From an uncultured Demequina sp. (GTDB lineage: Bacteria; Actinomycetota; Actinomycetes; Actinomycetales; Demequinaceae), in contig CALALQ010000103.1 of NCBI GenBank assembly GCA_937925595.1, positions 1-57,920 of the forward strand: a stretch of 57,920 bases of DNA, given 5' to 3'. A model generated the notes under the pieces. That model saw only the letters and a program-made list of their open reading frames with translations. It searched no databases and was not told the origin of the DNA. Position 1 is the first letter of the stretch. Each line of letters opens with the position of its first letter. The position numbers and the translations under genes were made by a program. This document shows, one piece after another, positions 17,145 through 25,891 of the stretch.

Positions 17145-18785
17145 CTACCGCAACCGCTTCATCACGTCGTTGGCCCCACGCCCAAAGTAGTCGTGGAGTG
17201 TCATGAACTCGGCGAAGAGCTTCTCGTACGCGTGTTGCGCCTCTGGCCGCGGGTGGTACAGCACCTCATCGGTCGAGGCCATTGCGTCTACGGCGGCCTC
17301 GATGGTGTCATGTCCACCGGCCACGGCTCCCGCAGCCACCGTCCCGAATATTGCCGCGCCCAGCGCGGCGCCGTACAGCGTTTGCGAGGCGCGCACGGGG
17401 CGGCCCATGACATCGGCGTACATCTGCATGAGCATCGGCGATTTCCGCGAGATGCCCCCAGTGATCACGATCTCTCGCACCGGCACCCCGGAAGTGACAA
17501 GCGTGTCGACCACCACTCGCATCCCATACGCCGCGCTCTCGAGGAGGGCGTGGTACAGATCGACCGCTGTGGTGCCCAGCGTGTAACCAACTACGGCACC
17601 AGATAGGGCGCCGTCCACCAGCACACTGCGATTGCCGTTCCACCAGTCGAGAGCCATGAGTCCACTGCCGCCCGGCGCGTAGTCCGCGGCAAGGGCCTGA
17701 AGATGAGTGTGGATGTCAACGCCCTGCTTGGCCGCTTCCTCCGTATAGGACGCGGGCACCGCATGCTTCACGCACCACGCGAGCATGTCTCCCACTGCTG
17801 CCTGGCCCGCTTCATAGCCCACATAGCCAGGGAGAATGCCGTTCTTGATGGCTCCGGAGACGCCGGGTACCACGTGGAAGTCCGGATCCATCACGAGCGT
17901 GCACACTGACGTGCCAACGATGGCGATCACGGCGCCGGGACCGGTGACGCCCACCGCGGGCGCACATGCGTACGCGTCAGAGTTCGCGACGGCGACGGCG
18001 GTGCCCGGGTTCAGACCTGTGAGTTCCGCGCCCGCTCTCGTGAGTCGCCCAGCCAGCGAACCCGCGTCGAGGTACGGGCCAGGAAGCTTTCCACAGACGC
18101 CCACCAGGCCTTTATCCAGGCCGCGCCAGAAGTCGTCGCCCGGCATCTCGTCCTGAGCTGACCACAGCGCCTTGTAGCCGGCAAGCGCGCTGCTTCGCGC
18201 CCGCGATCCGGTGAGGTGACGGATCACCCAATCCCCTGCCTCGATGAACTCGGTGGCCGATTCATACACCTCCGGAGCCTCGCGCAGGGTCTGCCAGATC
18301 TTGGGGAACATCCACTCGGATGACACCTTGCCGCCGTAGCGAGCAAGCCACGATTCGGCCCGACGCTGCGCATGCTCTGTGATGCGGGTCGCCAAATCTT
18401 GGGCAGAGTGGTGCTTCCACAGTTTCACGTAGGCGTGAGGGTTGTCGGCGAACTCGTCCAGGAGGCACAGGGGTGTGTCGCTGTCCGACAGCGGCAGCAC
18501 GGTGCACGCCGTGAAGTCGATGCTCAGCGCAATGACGGACGCGGGATCCACTGCAGACGACTGCAGCATGTGGGGAATTACGAAGTTCAAGACGTCGAGG
18601 TAGTCCTGGGGGTGCTGAAGTGCCCAGTCGGGGGGCAGCGGTGTCCCAGATGGCAACTGCTCGCTCATGACTCCGTGGGGGTAATCCAGCGCGCTCGTGG
18701 CCACGATGTCGCCGGTCTCGACATTGACAAGTACCCCACGTCCGGAGAGCGTGCCAAAGTCCACACCAATGGAAAAGCGAGTCAC
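17145..18785 (-). CDS. araB: L-ribulokinase-like FGGY carbohydrate kinase
   Basis: Phosphorylates a ketopentose (L-ribulose in the classic case) with ATP. The 546-residue protein begins with the phosphate-binding GVDFGTLSGR. It has the long AraB-type insert, a DFTACTVLPL segment, a conserved GTSVC/ATP loop and a C-terminal GGISRKSPMLMQMYADVMG adenosine motif. The length fits AraB (~550-560). GTG 18785 is preceded by GGAGGAAG at 9 bases and is preferred. An in-frame ATG at 18824 lies inside a strong hairpin. It is the last gene of the cassette, and its product would feed AraD at 20646. No araA isomerase is present, so the ketose must come from elsewhere. Confidence 0.88.
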   Translation of the reverse strand: MTRFSIGVDFGTLSGRGVLVNVETGDIVATSALDYPHGVMSEQLPSGTPLPPDWALQHPQDYLDVLNFVIPHMLQSSAVDPASVIALSIDFTACTVLPLSDSDTPLCLLDEFADNPHAYVKLWKHHSAQDLATRITEHAQRRAESWLARYGGKVSSEWMFPKIWQTLREAPEVYESATEFIEAGDWVIRHLTGSRARSSALAGYKALWSAQDEMPGDDFWRGLDKGLVGVCGKLPGPYLDAGSLAGRLTRAGAELTGLNPGTAVAVANSDAYACAPAVGVTGPGAVIAIVGTSVCTLVMDPDFHVVPGVSGAIKNGILPGYVGYEAGQAAVGDMLAWCVKHAVPASYTEEAAKQGVDIHTHLQALAADYAPGGSGLMALDWWNGNRSVLVDGALSGAVVGYTLGTTAVDLYHALLESAAYGMRVVVDTLVTSGVPVREIVITGGISRKSPMLMQMYADVMGRPVRASQTLYGAALGAAIFGTVAAGAVAGGHDTIEAAVDAMASTDEVLYHPRPEAQHAYEKLFAEFMTLHDYFGRGANDVMKRLR

Positions 18786-18808
18786 AGTTATCGACTTCCT
18801 CCCAGCTC

Positions 18809-18839
18809 CCAGGGGGTCCGCCATCGGCGAACCCCCTGG
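18809..18839 (-). promoter_or_regulatory. Intercistronic stem-loop before the kinase gene
   Basis: CCAGGGGGT and ACCCCCTGG, extended inward by CGCC/GGCG with one mismatch, form a near-perfect 13-14 bp stem with a tiny loop. It lies between the dehydrogenase stop and the kinase start and has no T-tract. It probably stabilises upstream mRNA or attenuates kinase expression. Confidence 0.55.
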
Positions 18840-18856
18840 TATGTGCCCGGGTATTG

Positions 18857-20011
18857 CTAGAGGTTAACCCACGTGTTGCCAGCCAGCTGGCTGTCGACGC
18901 AGGCGTTGAAGAACCGCACACCAGCGACGCCCATGTCGAGCGTGGGGTAACCGTAGGTGTGCTCGGGAGCGAGCGTGCCCGCTCGGTGGTCGGCAATGGC
19001 ATCCGTGAACGCCGAGTAGATGTTCGAGAACGCCTCGGTCAAGCCCTCCGGGTGTCCCTTGGGCGTACGCAGGTACTTCATCGACTCGGGCGACGAGTAG
19101 GAGCTGCCGCGAGAGAGGATCTGCATGGGCTTGTCGCGCAGACGCAGCACCAAGTAGTTGTTGTTCTCCTGCCAGAACTCGATCGAACCCTGGTCGCCAA
19201 GCAGCATGCACTTGAAGGCGTTGTCGTATCCCACCGCGACCTGGCTTCCCCAGAAGAAGCCAGAGGCACCGTTTTCATACTTCGTGATGACCTGGAAGTT
19301 GTTGTCGAGCATCGAGCCAGAGCCCACAGCCTCGAGGTTCGCGAGCACTGAGGTGATCTTCAGTCCCGTGACGTAGTGCACCCAATTCTCCATGTGGGAG
19401 CCGATGTCACCAATCGCCGCTCCGCGACCCGAAAGTTCGGGAATGGATCGCCAGGTCTTGTTCTCCTCGGTCTCCTGCTCGAGCGCGTCCACCAGCCAGT
19501 CCTGCGGGTACTCGACCACAACTGTGCGCAGATTGCCAATGACGCCCGACTCATACAAGGCACGTGCCTCGCGGGACATCGCGTGGCCCGTGAAGGTGTG
19601 CATCAGGGCGAACAGCGCACCAGTGCGCGCCTTGATCTGCTGGAGCTCTTCGCCCTCTGCCGGCGTCAAGCACAGCGGCTTCTCGCAGGCGACGTGGATG
19701 CCCTGCTCAAGGAATGCCTTGGACGCGGGGAAGTGGAAGGCATTCGGGGTGGTGATGTCGACAAAGTCGATGCCATCCTCGCGGGCGGCCTCACGCTCTG
19801 CCATCTCTTCAGCTGAGGCGTAGATCCGATCTTCGGCGATGCCAAGTTCGCGACCAATCCTCGCGGACTTTTCCGCGTCGTGTGAGAAGACACCTGCGAC
19901 GAGTTCGGCGTTGCCGTTGAGCCTGATCGCGTTGCGGTGGAGCTCTCCCACGCTGGTGGGATCTCCGCCGCCGACCATTCCCCAACGGAGCTTCGTTGAT
20001 GCTTGTGACAT
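18857..20011 (-). CDS. Gfo/Idh/MocA-family NAD(P)-dependent oxidoreductase
   Basis: A 384-residue sugar or polyol dehydrogenase with an N-terminal Rossmann fold (WGMVGGGDPTSVGELHR). Its variant glycine loop differs from the plain GxGxxG. The catalytic-lysine motif EKPLCLT follows, and then the C-terminal alpha/beta substrate domain, with IGDIGSHMENWVHYVTG giving the Asp/His typical of the family. It sits 12 bp downstream of the SIS gene in the same operon. With a kinase and an epimerase but no isomerase nearby, this enzyme may make the ketose from a polyol or an unusual pentose; that is inference. Confidence 0.88.
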   Translation of the reverse strand: MSQASTKLRWGMVGGGDPTSVGELHRNAIRLNGNAELVAGVFSHDAEKSARIGRELGIAEDRIYASAEEMAEREAAREDGIDFVDITTPNAFHFPASKAFLEQGIHVACEKPLCLTPAEGEELQQIKARTGALFALMHTFTGHAMSREARALYESGVIGNLRTVVVEYPQDWLVDALEQETEENKTWRSIPELSGRGAAIGDIGSHMENWVHYVTGLKITSVLANLEAVGSGSMLDNNFQVITKYENGASGFFWGSQVAVGYDNAFKCMLLGDQGSIEFWQENNNYLVLRLRDKPMQILSRGSSYSSPESMKYLRTPKGHPEGLTEAFSNIYSAFTDAIADHRAGTLAPEHTYGYPTLDMGVAGVRFFNACVDSQLAGNTWVNL

Positions 20012-20023
20012 GTGCAGTCCTTT

Positions 20024-20659
20024 CTAGTGTTCTTGCTCGCCGGAGATACGGCCGTTCAATCGATGACCCACAGCCCCGCCAGGGTGAACCACACCAAACC
20101 AGCTGGGGTCGAATCCGTTGCGACGCATCAGGGCGATAGCGATCGCGTCCATGAGCGCGGCGACAGCAAGCGTGCTCGACGTCGCCAGCATGTTGTGAGG
20201 GTCGGGCTCGCTGTCGACTTCGACAATGAGACGCAGATCTGCGCCACGTCCGATGGTCGAGTCTGCAACGCCGGTCACCGCGATGACCGTGGCGCCCAGT
20301 TGCGACAGGGCAGGCAGGATCGCGCTGAGCTCGGAGGTCTCACCTCCCTTAGTCACCAGGAAGACGACGTCGCCAGCATTGAGCGCACCAAGGGCGCCGT
20401 GGGGAGCGTCGGCTGGGCTGAGATAAGTCGCGGGATAACCAACGCAACTGAAGGTGTGCGCGATCTTCTTCGCCGCCACGCCCGAGGTTCCGCAGCCCAT
20501 CGCGTACACGTGACCTTTGAGACCCAGCAGGAGCTTCACCACCTGCGAAACCGACGCCCAGTCGAGCCGGCCTTCCAACGCGGCAATAGCGTCGGCCTCA
20601 GCTCGCAGCACCGCGCCAACGTCCTCGCGAATACCGCGGCCGTCGTCAGCGCTGGCCAT
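20024..20659 (-). CDS. SIS-domain phosphosugar isomerase (arabinose-5-phosphate isomerase-like)
   Basis: A 211-residue single SIS domain. GCGTSGVAAKKIAHTF provides the phosphate-binding helix start, and LVTKGGETSELSAILPAL the second SIS signature (normally SxSGxT; here TKGGET). A C-terminal HPGGAVGHRLNG resembles KdsD/GutQ, but the CBS domains of full KdsD are absent. It likely converts aldose- and ketose-5-phosphates. ATG 20659 lies inside the end of araD (14-bp overlap), which supports this start over the longer frame. Such KpsF-type enzymes are uncommon in actinobacterial arabinose operons. Confidence 0.82.
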   Translation of the reverse strand: MASADDGRGIREDVGAVLRAEADAIAALEGRLDWASVSQVVKLLLGLKGHVYAMGCGTSGVAAKKIAHTFSCVGYPATYLSPADAPHGALGALNAGDVVFLVTKGGETSELSAILPALSQLGATVIAVTGVADSTIGRGADLRLIVEVDSEPDPHNMLATSSTLAVAALMDAIAIALMRRNGFDPSWFGVVHPGGAVGHRLNGRISGEQEH

Positions 20660-21365
20660 AGTAGGCGTCCTTACCGAACTTGCGCTCATAATGGCGCTCC
20701 ATGAGTTCCCCGCCGATCTGAGGTGGGGCACCCTCACCCAGCAGCGCGGTGTGATAAGCCTGCGCGGCCACATACTCGAGCACTACGGCGTTGTGCAGAG
20801 CATCCAACGGCGAGTTACCCCACACGAATGGCCCATGGAAGCGCACAAGTGCGGCTCGCATGACCTGCGGATCGCGATCGCGGAACGCCTCCACGATCAC
20901 CTGACCAGTCTTCTGTTCGTAGTCGTCGCCCAACTCCTCGGCGCCCATGAGGCGAGTGCACGGCACCGGACCGGGGAAGTAGTCCGCGTGGGTAGTGCCA
21001 TAGCAAGGGATGTCGCTGCCCAACTGGGCCCACACCGTCGCGTAGGGAGAGTGTGTGTGCACCACTCCCCTGATGCCAGGGAAGTTGCGATAGAGCTCAA
21101 GATGAACTGGCAGGTCAGTGGAGGGCTTCGCTGTTCCCTCCACCGGGCGACCGTCGAGGTCCACGACCGCTAGATCGTCCACCGTCATACTGTCGTACTC
21201 AACGCCACTGCCCTTGATGACCACGTAGCCGGTCTCAGGATCCAGGCCAGAAGCGTTGCCCCACGTGAGGACCGCCAGGCCCGAGGTGCTCACGCCAACA
21301 TTGGCCGCGAGCACCTCGCGCTTCAGTGCGTCGAGGCCGGAACGCAGTTCTGTGTGTGCTTGCAC
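20646..21365 (-). CDS. araD: L-ribulose-5-phosphate 4-epimerase (class II aldolase family)
   Basis: Converts L-ribulose 5-phosphate to D-xylulose 5-phosphate, which enters the pentose phosphate pathway. At 239 residues it has the family's usual length. It shows the zinc and phosphate residues: TWGNASGLD near residue 35, KGSGVEYD, THSPYATVWAQLG with a metal histidine pair, and GTTHADYFPGPVPCT. It overlaps the SIS gene by 14 bp and follows the permease gene after 3 bp, so it is firmly part of the transport-catabolism operon. Confidence 0.92.
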   Translation of the reverse strand: MQAHTELRSGLDALKREVLAANVGVSTSGLAVLTWGNASGLDPETGYVVIKGSGVEYDSMTVDDLAVVDLDGRPVEGTAKPSTDLPVHLELYRNFPGIRGVVHTHSPYATVWAQLGSDIPCYGTTHADYFPGPVPCTRLMGAEELGDDYEQKTGQVIVEAFRDRDPQVMRAALVRFHGPFVWGNSPLDALHNAVVLEYVAAQAYHTALLGEGAPPQIGGELMERHYERKFGKDAYYGQR

Positions 21366-21368
21366 GGG

Positions 21369-22337
21369 TTATCGCACCGCCATCGAAGCGGACGAGCGCG
21401 ACTGGATCTGCGAGAACGCGACGGCTCCCACCAAGATCAGTCCCTTGATGACCTGCTGCACGTAGTCGCTGACGTTGTTCATGATCATGCCCGTGGACAG
21501 GGTGCCCATGATGAGCACACCAACCACTACGAGCCACAAGCGGCCCTTGCCACCGGTGATCGCGACACCGCCAAGCACCACTGCCGTGATGGCATCGAGT
21601 TCGTAGCCACCGCCGGCGCTCGGCTGGCCGCTGTTGGTGCGCGCGAGCAGCAGCAGGCCGCCCACCGCCGCAAGCAATCCGCTGGCCGCAAACACCGCGT
21701 ACTTGATCCGCACCACTGGCAAGCCGGAAAGACGGCTCGCTTCTTCGTTGCCGCCCACTCCGTAGATCTGGCGACCGAACTTCGACTTCGCCAAGGCCAC
21801 GGCAAAGATCACGAAGATCAAGAGGAACAGCAGACCGGGAATGGGGATGCCAAGGATCGACTTCTGGGCGAGCATCTTGAAGTTCGGGTCGATGTTGTAC
21901 ACCGGGGTGCCGCCAGACAGCAGATAGGCGATGCCTCGAAGCGCCGTCATCACCGCAAGGGTGCCGATCAGCGAGGGCACTCGCAGCGTCGTCAGGGAGA
22001 ACGCATTGAACACGCCAGCAAGCACACCGATGACCAGGCCCACGATCACTGCGACCAGGACGGGTGCGCCACCAGCCATCAGCATCGCTGCCGAGACGCT
22101 GACCACGCCAGCGATAGCGCCCACCGACAGGTCAATGCTGCCCAGCAGCATCACGCAGCTCATACCTACCGCGAGGACACCGATCACGGCGACCTGGCTG
22201 AGGATGGTGGTGAGCGTGGTGGTGGTGAGGAAGTTGGGCGAACTCAGCGAGAACGCCGTCACCAAGATGATCAGCACCACCACGATGCCGTACTCAAAGA
22301 CGAGTCCGGTGATCCGTTCTCTCGTCAAGCCCTTCAT
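21369..22337 (-). CDS. Sugar ABC transporter permease (RbsC/AraH family)
   Basis: A 322-residue integral membrane protein with about 8-10 hydrophobic segments. It has the family loop GGIAITGGKGRLWLVVVGVL, seen here as VVLGGVAITGGKGRLW, near the C-terminus, which contacts the ATPase. LLLARTNSGQPSAGGGYELDAITAVVLGG is the strongly conserved RbsC region, so the class is secure. A 4-bp ATGA overlap links it to the ATPase gene. One permease gene suggests a homodimer. The imported sugar is probably a pentose or related polyol, judged from the enzymes. Confidence 0.93.
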   Translation of the reverse strand: MKGLTRERITGLVFEYGIVVVLIILVTAFSLSSPNFLTTTTLTTILSQVAVIGVLAVGMSCVMLLGSIDLSVGAIAGVVSVSAAMLMAGGAPVLVAVIVGLVIGVLAGVFNAFSLTTLRVPSLIGTLAVMTALRGIAYLLSGGTPVYNIDPNFKMLAQKSILGIPIPGLLFLLIFVIFAVALAKSKFGRQIYGVGGNEEASRLSGLPVVRIKYAVFAASGLLAAVGGLLLLARTNSGQPSAGGGYELDAITAVVLGGVAITGGKGRLWLVVVGVLIMGTLSTGMIMNNVSDYVQQVIKGLILVGAVAFSQIQSRSSASMAVR

Positions 22338-23830
22338 TCTGTTCCGCCTTTCAACGTCAACATCGATGACGCGTGCTCAAGTACTTTTTCCTGGGTCGCT
22401 TCTTCGCGAGACATGTGCTCGACAAGGTGGCCGTCGCTCATCACCGCGACGCGATCCGACATTCCCAACAGTTCCGGCATGTCCGAGCTGATGAGCAGAA
22501 TCGCCTTGCCTTCATCAGCCAGTTGGCGCATGAGCGTGTAGATCTCGTGCTTGGCCCCAACGTCAATGCCCCGTGTGGGTTCGTCGAAGATGATGACGTC
22601 ACAGTCACGAGCGAGGATCTTCGCCACGACCACCTTCTGCTGGTTGCCGCCAGAGAGGGTTGACACAGGGTTGTCTGGGCTGGCCGTGCGAATACCAAGT
22701 TGGTTCGCGAAGCGGTCGTAGTACGCATTTTCGCGACGCCCGCTCACCAGAGCGCCGAGTGCAGAGATGTTGTCGAGCACCGTGAGAACTACGTTGCGCT
22801 TGACGCTCAGCGACATCACCACGCCTTGGTGCTTGCGGTCTTCAGGGACCAGACCCACACCGGCGGCGAGAGCCGCCCGAGCTGAGCCTGGGCGGTAGGT
22901 CTTCCCGTGCAGTTCCATCGAGCCTTCGTCCACCTGGTCCTCACCGATGAGGACATGAGCGAGCTCCGTCCGGCCGGCGCCGATGAGGCCGCCAAAGCCC
23001 AAGATCTCGCCTTCATGCAGGGTGAAGCTCACGCCGTGGAGGTGCTCGTTCACGAGGTTGTCGACGCGCAGCACTTCCTGTCCTGGAGCGCGGCCCGCCG
23101 GTGGGTACGACTCGGCGAGCTCACGGCCCACCATGAGGGAAATCAGATCTCTGCGCGTCACGTCCGCAGTGCGTCGTGTGGCTGTCACCTTGCCGTCACA
23201 CAACACGGTGACGTCGTCACACAGGTCGAAGACTTCCTCGAGGCGGTGTGAGATGTACAAGATGGCCGTGCCTGCATCGCGTAGACGGCGAACGATGTTG
23301 TAGAAGACCTTGGTTTCGGCGAGGGTCAGCGACGCCGTGGGCTCATCCATGATCACGATGCGCGCATTGGTCGATACCGCCTTGAGGATCTCGACGATCT
23401 GCTGCTGGGCCACGCCCAGGCTCTCGACCCTCGCGTCTGGCGAGATGTCGACGCCCATGTCTTCACACAGTTGACGGGTCTGTTCGCGCATCGTGGCGAA
23501 GTCACAGAAACCCGCCTTGGAAGGCTCACGCCCGAAGAAGATGTTCTCCGCGACCGTCAGGAAGGGAACCAGGCTGAACTCCTGGTAGATCGCGCGGATG
23601 CCCTGGGCGATTGCCTCGCGCGGAGTGAACGAGTGGTGGACGTCGCCGTCGATCGTGATGGAGCCGCCCGTTGGAGTGATGGCTCCAGACAGGATCTTCA
23701 CGAGAGTGGACTTGCCTGCGCCGTTCTCCCCACACAACGCGTGAACGCTGCCGGCGCGGACGGAGAATGTCGCGTCATCGAGAGCGCGAAATGACCCGTA
23801 GTCCTTGGTTAGGTGCTGAAGTTCCAACAT
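22334..23830 (-). CDS. Sugar ABC transporter ATP-binding protein, double domain (RbsA/AraG/MglA)
   Basis: A 498-residue protein with two fused ABC domains. Domain 1 has Walker A GENGAGKSTLVKILSG near residue 34 and Walker B IVIMDEPTASLT. Domain 2 has a degenerate nucleotide site (GFGGLIGAGRTELAHVLIG), signature LSGGNQQKVVVAKIL and Walker B VIIFDEPTRGIDVGAK. This asymmetric pattern is the hallmark of the CUT2/MglA group. It is preceded by a hairpin that separates it from the binding-protein gene, and it overlaps the permease gene. Confidence 0.95.
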   Translation of the reverse strand: MLELQHLTKDYGSFRALDDATFSVRAGSVHALCGENGAGKSTLVKILSGAITPTGGSITIDGDVHHSFTPREAIAQGIRAIYQEFSLVPFLTVAENIFFGREPSKAGFCDFATMREQTRQLCEDMGVDISPDARVESLGVAQQQIVEILKAVSTNARIVIMDEPTASLTLAETKVFYNIVRRLRDAGTAILYISHRLEEVFDLCDDVTVLCDGKVTATRRTADVTRRDLISLMVGRELAESYPPAGRAPGQEVLRVDNLVNEHLHGVSFTLHEGEILGFGGLIGAGRTELAHVLIGEDQVDEGSMELHGKTYRPGSARAALAAGVGLVPEDRKHQGVVMSLSVKRNVVLTVLDNISALGALVSGRRENAYYDRFANQLGIRTASPDNPVSTLSGGNQQKVVVAKILARDCDVIIFDEPTRGIDVGAKHEIYTLMRQLADEGKAILLISSDMPELLGMSDRVAVMSDGHLVEHMSREEATQEKVLEHASSMLTLKGGTE

Positions 23831-23868
23831 GTGGTGGGCACTGCCTCTTCGGTAGGTAGGGAATAGGT

Positions 23869-23903
23869 GGGGGAGGCCGGCCGGGGGGCAGCCGACCTCC
23901 CCC
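23869..23903 (-). promoter_or_regulatory. Intra-operon stem-loop between binding-protein and ATPase genes
   Basis: GGGGGAGG at 23869-23876 pairs with CCTCCCCC at 23896-23903, and GGCCGG/GCCGA bases extend the stem. It lies in the 87-bp gap after the binding-protein stop. Such hairpins commonly protect binding-protein mRNA and reduce read-through to the less abundant transporter parts. Confidence 0.65.
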
Positions 23904-23917
23904 TTGTCAGGGACGAG

Positions 23918-24904
23918 TTACTTGCCCGCGAGGGCCTCGGCCTGCGTGTACGGCGTCATCTTGAGCGGCACACGCTCCTGCTCCGAGGGCAGACCCTCCT
24001 TGAGCTGGCGCAGAGCCATCTCCACCGCGGCGTAACCGGCGGCGTAGGGCTCGAGGTCAACCGTGGCACGGTAGATGCTGTCGGGGATCGAGATGTAGTT
24101 CAGAGCCTCGTCCGTCTTGTCACCCGAGAAGATGCCGCGGTCGGCAGCGGTCGCAAGTCCGGCGTTCTCGAATGCCTGGTAGGCACCGATGCCGCCCGAG
24201 TCGTTAGCAGCGATGACGACGTTCAGGTCGGGGTACTGCAGGAGGAGGTTCTGCGTCACGTCCAGACCAAGGTCAGGCGTGTTGGCGTGCTGGCGGGCGA
24301 CGATCTTGACGTCAGGCAGCTGCTCCTTGATGGTCTGCTCAATGCCGTCACCGCGAGCGATCGACGACTCGATGTTCTCCTCGCCCAGGATCGCGACGGT
24401 GCCCTTGCCGTCCAGGTTCTCCTTGATCCACTCAACAGCGTTCGTGGCGATGATCTTGCCGTAAGCGAGGTCGTCGAGGTAGAGCGCTCCGGTGGAAGCC
24501 TCTGCGGTCTGCGCCACCGTGATGCTCGCAACGCCGTTGTTCTTGCCGTCGCTCAGCACCGTGCTGAGCGCCGTGCCGTCAATGGGGTTGGAGATGATGG
24601 CGTTGTTGCCACCGTTGATCGCGTTCTGAATGTCAGTGATCTGCTTGTCAACATCGCTCTCGCCGTTGAGCGAGGTGCAGGTCAGGCCGAAGTCAGCGCA
24701 TGCTGCCTCGAAGCCGTCCTTAACTGCAGACACCCACGGGTTGGCAAGCTCAGAGCCGGAGAATGCCATGCGGAACGTCGCGTTGTCGCCGCCACCGGTC
24801 GAGGCGGAGGGCTTGGCCTCGCCCGAACCGGTGGACGTGCACGCCGCGAGCATCAGGACAGCCGCCGCCGCGGCTGCCGAACGATAGAGGAACGATTTCT
24901 TCAT
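23918..24904 (-). CDS. Sugar-binding lipoprotein of ABC transporter (periplasmic-binding protein 4 type)
   Basis: A 328-residue extracellular lipoprotein. The lipobox LMLAAC is near residues 17-22, followed by a Ser/Gly/Thr linker. The two-lobed RbsB-like domain begins at about residue 45 (FRMAFSGSELANPWVSAVKDGFE) and contains the hinge-region stretches AIISNPIDGTALSTVL and VVIAANDSGGIGAYQAFENAG. AAGGGAGAG precedes ATG 24904. It captures the sugar for the importer encoded downstream and is the first structural gene after the RpiR gene, separated from it by 138 bp that probably hold a promoter. Confidence 0.93.
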   Translation of the reverse strand: MKKSFLYRSAAAAAAVLMLAACTSTGSGEAKPSASTGGGDNATFRMAFSGSELANPWVSAVKDGFEAACADFGLTCTSLNGESDVDKQITDIQNAINGGNNAIISNPIDGTALSTVLSDGKNNGVASITVAQTAEASTGALYLDDLAYGKIIATNAVEWIKENLDGKGTVAILGEENIESSIARGDGIEQTIKEQLPDVKIVARQHANTPDLGLDVTQNLLLQYPDLNVVIAANDSGGIGAYQAFENAGLATAADRGIFSGDKTDEALNYISIPDSIYRATVDLEPYAAGYAAVEMALRQLKEGLPSEQERVPLKMTPYTQAEALAGK

Positions 24905-25042
24905 TGATCTCTCCCTTGAGATGAGGTGGTGGTCGTGAGGAGGCCGGATCGGGTAAACCCGGCGCTCATCGTCGTCCCGACAAACTGTCGACGCATTGCT
25001 TGCTCTGGACGGATGGGGTGACTGCTACCCAGCGCTGCTCAC

Positions 25043-25891
25043 TCATTTGTGGGCCTCGATTGCCGCGAGCGACTTCTCGCCGTTGGGCCCGTAGATATCG
25101 CGATCACGCGTTGTCATCGCCATATAGAGGGTGTCGATGATGGCGTGCTCGGCGATGCGCCGTGCGATCTCATCGTGGGTAGGGGTCAAGTCTGTGGTTG
25201 CGGTGTACAGCGAGATGTCGGCCAAGCGCCCTAGCCGGCTCTTCTCGTTGTGAATCAGCGCGATGATCGTGGCGCCATTGTCCTTGGCAAGCCGCACGGC
25301 GTTGACTAGCAGGCGGCTCTGTCCGGAGAAGGACACAGCCACCACAGCATCGGACGAGTCAGTGAGGCTTGCCGTGGCCAACATCAGGGCGGTGTCGCTG
25401 TACGCGGTGGAAGGCTTGCCAACGCGAGCGAACTTCATCTGAGCGGCTTGGCACACCAGGAACGCATCACCGATACCCATGAAGTGGAGATTGCGCGCTC
25501 CCCTGATGGCCTCAAGTGCACGCGTGTAGTCGTCGGTGTACAGCGCCAGAGTGTCGGTCAGCGTGTCCGTGTAGTTGCGCACCACCTTGGTGAACACCGT
25601 GTGGATGTCGTCGCTAGCTGACACTCGGTACACGCCGGGTCCACCTGGCGGCTCTTCAGAACTCCGCAGCAGCTCCACGAACTCTGCGTATCCGTCCGTG
25701 CCGATGCGCCGGCAGAACCGGATGACTGACGAGTCGGAGGAGTTGGCGCGCTCGGCGTATTCGGCGAGCGTGAGGTCGGCGGCCTCTTTGCCGAGGTCGA
25801 AGAGGACATCCGCGGCGCCCCGCTCAGCCTTGGGCAGGGAGGCGTAGACGAAGCGCGCTTTCACGAAGATGTCGTTGTCTCGCTTGGACAT
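25043..25891 (-). CDS. MurR/RpiR-family transcriptional regulator
   Basis: A 282-residue regulator. The N-terminal winged/HTH_6 domain (about 1-80) shows TLAEYAERANSSDSSVIRFC, the recognition helix of the RpiR family. The C-terminal SIS domain (about 125-265) has FMGIGDAFLVCQAAQMKFAR and VVAVSFSGQSRLLVNAV, expected to bind a phosphosugar effector. GGAAAGGGAG precedes ATG 25891. It heads the cassette and probably represses or activates it depending on a phosphorylated intermediate. A matching inverted repeat lies 67-97 bp upstream. Confidence 0.92.
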   Translation of the reverse strand: MSKRDNDIFVKARFVYASLPKAERGAADVLFDLGKEAADLTLAEYAERANSSDSSVIRFCRRIGTDGYAEFVELLRSSEEPPGGPGVYRVSASDDIHTVFTKVVRNYTDTLTDTLALYTDDYTRALEAIRGARNLHFMGIGDAFLVCQAAQMKFARVGKPSTAYSDTALMLATASLTDSSDAVVAVSFSGQSRLLVNAVRLAKDNGATIIALIHNEKSRLGRLADISLYTATTDLTPTHDEIARRIAEHAIIDTLYMAMTTRDRDIYGPNGEKSLAAIEAHK

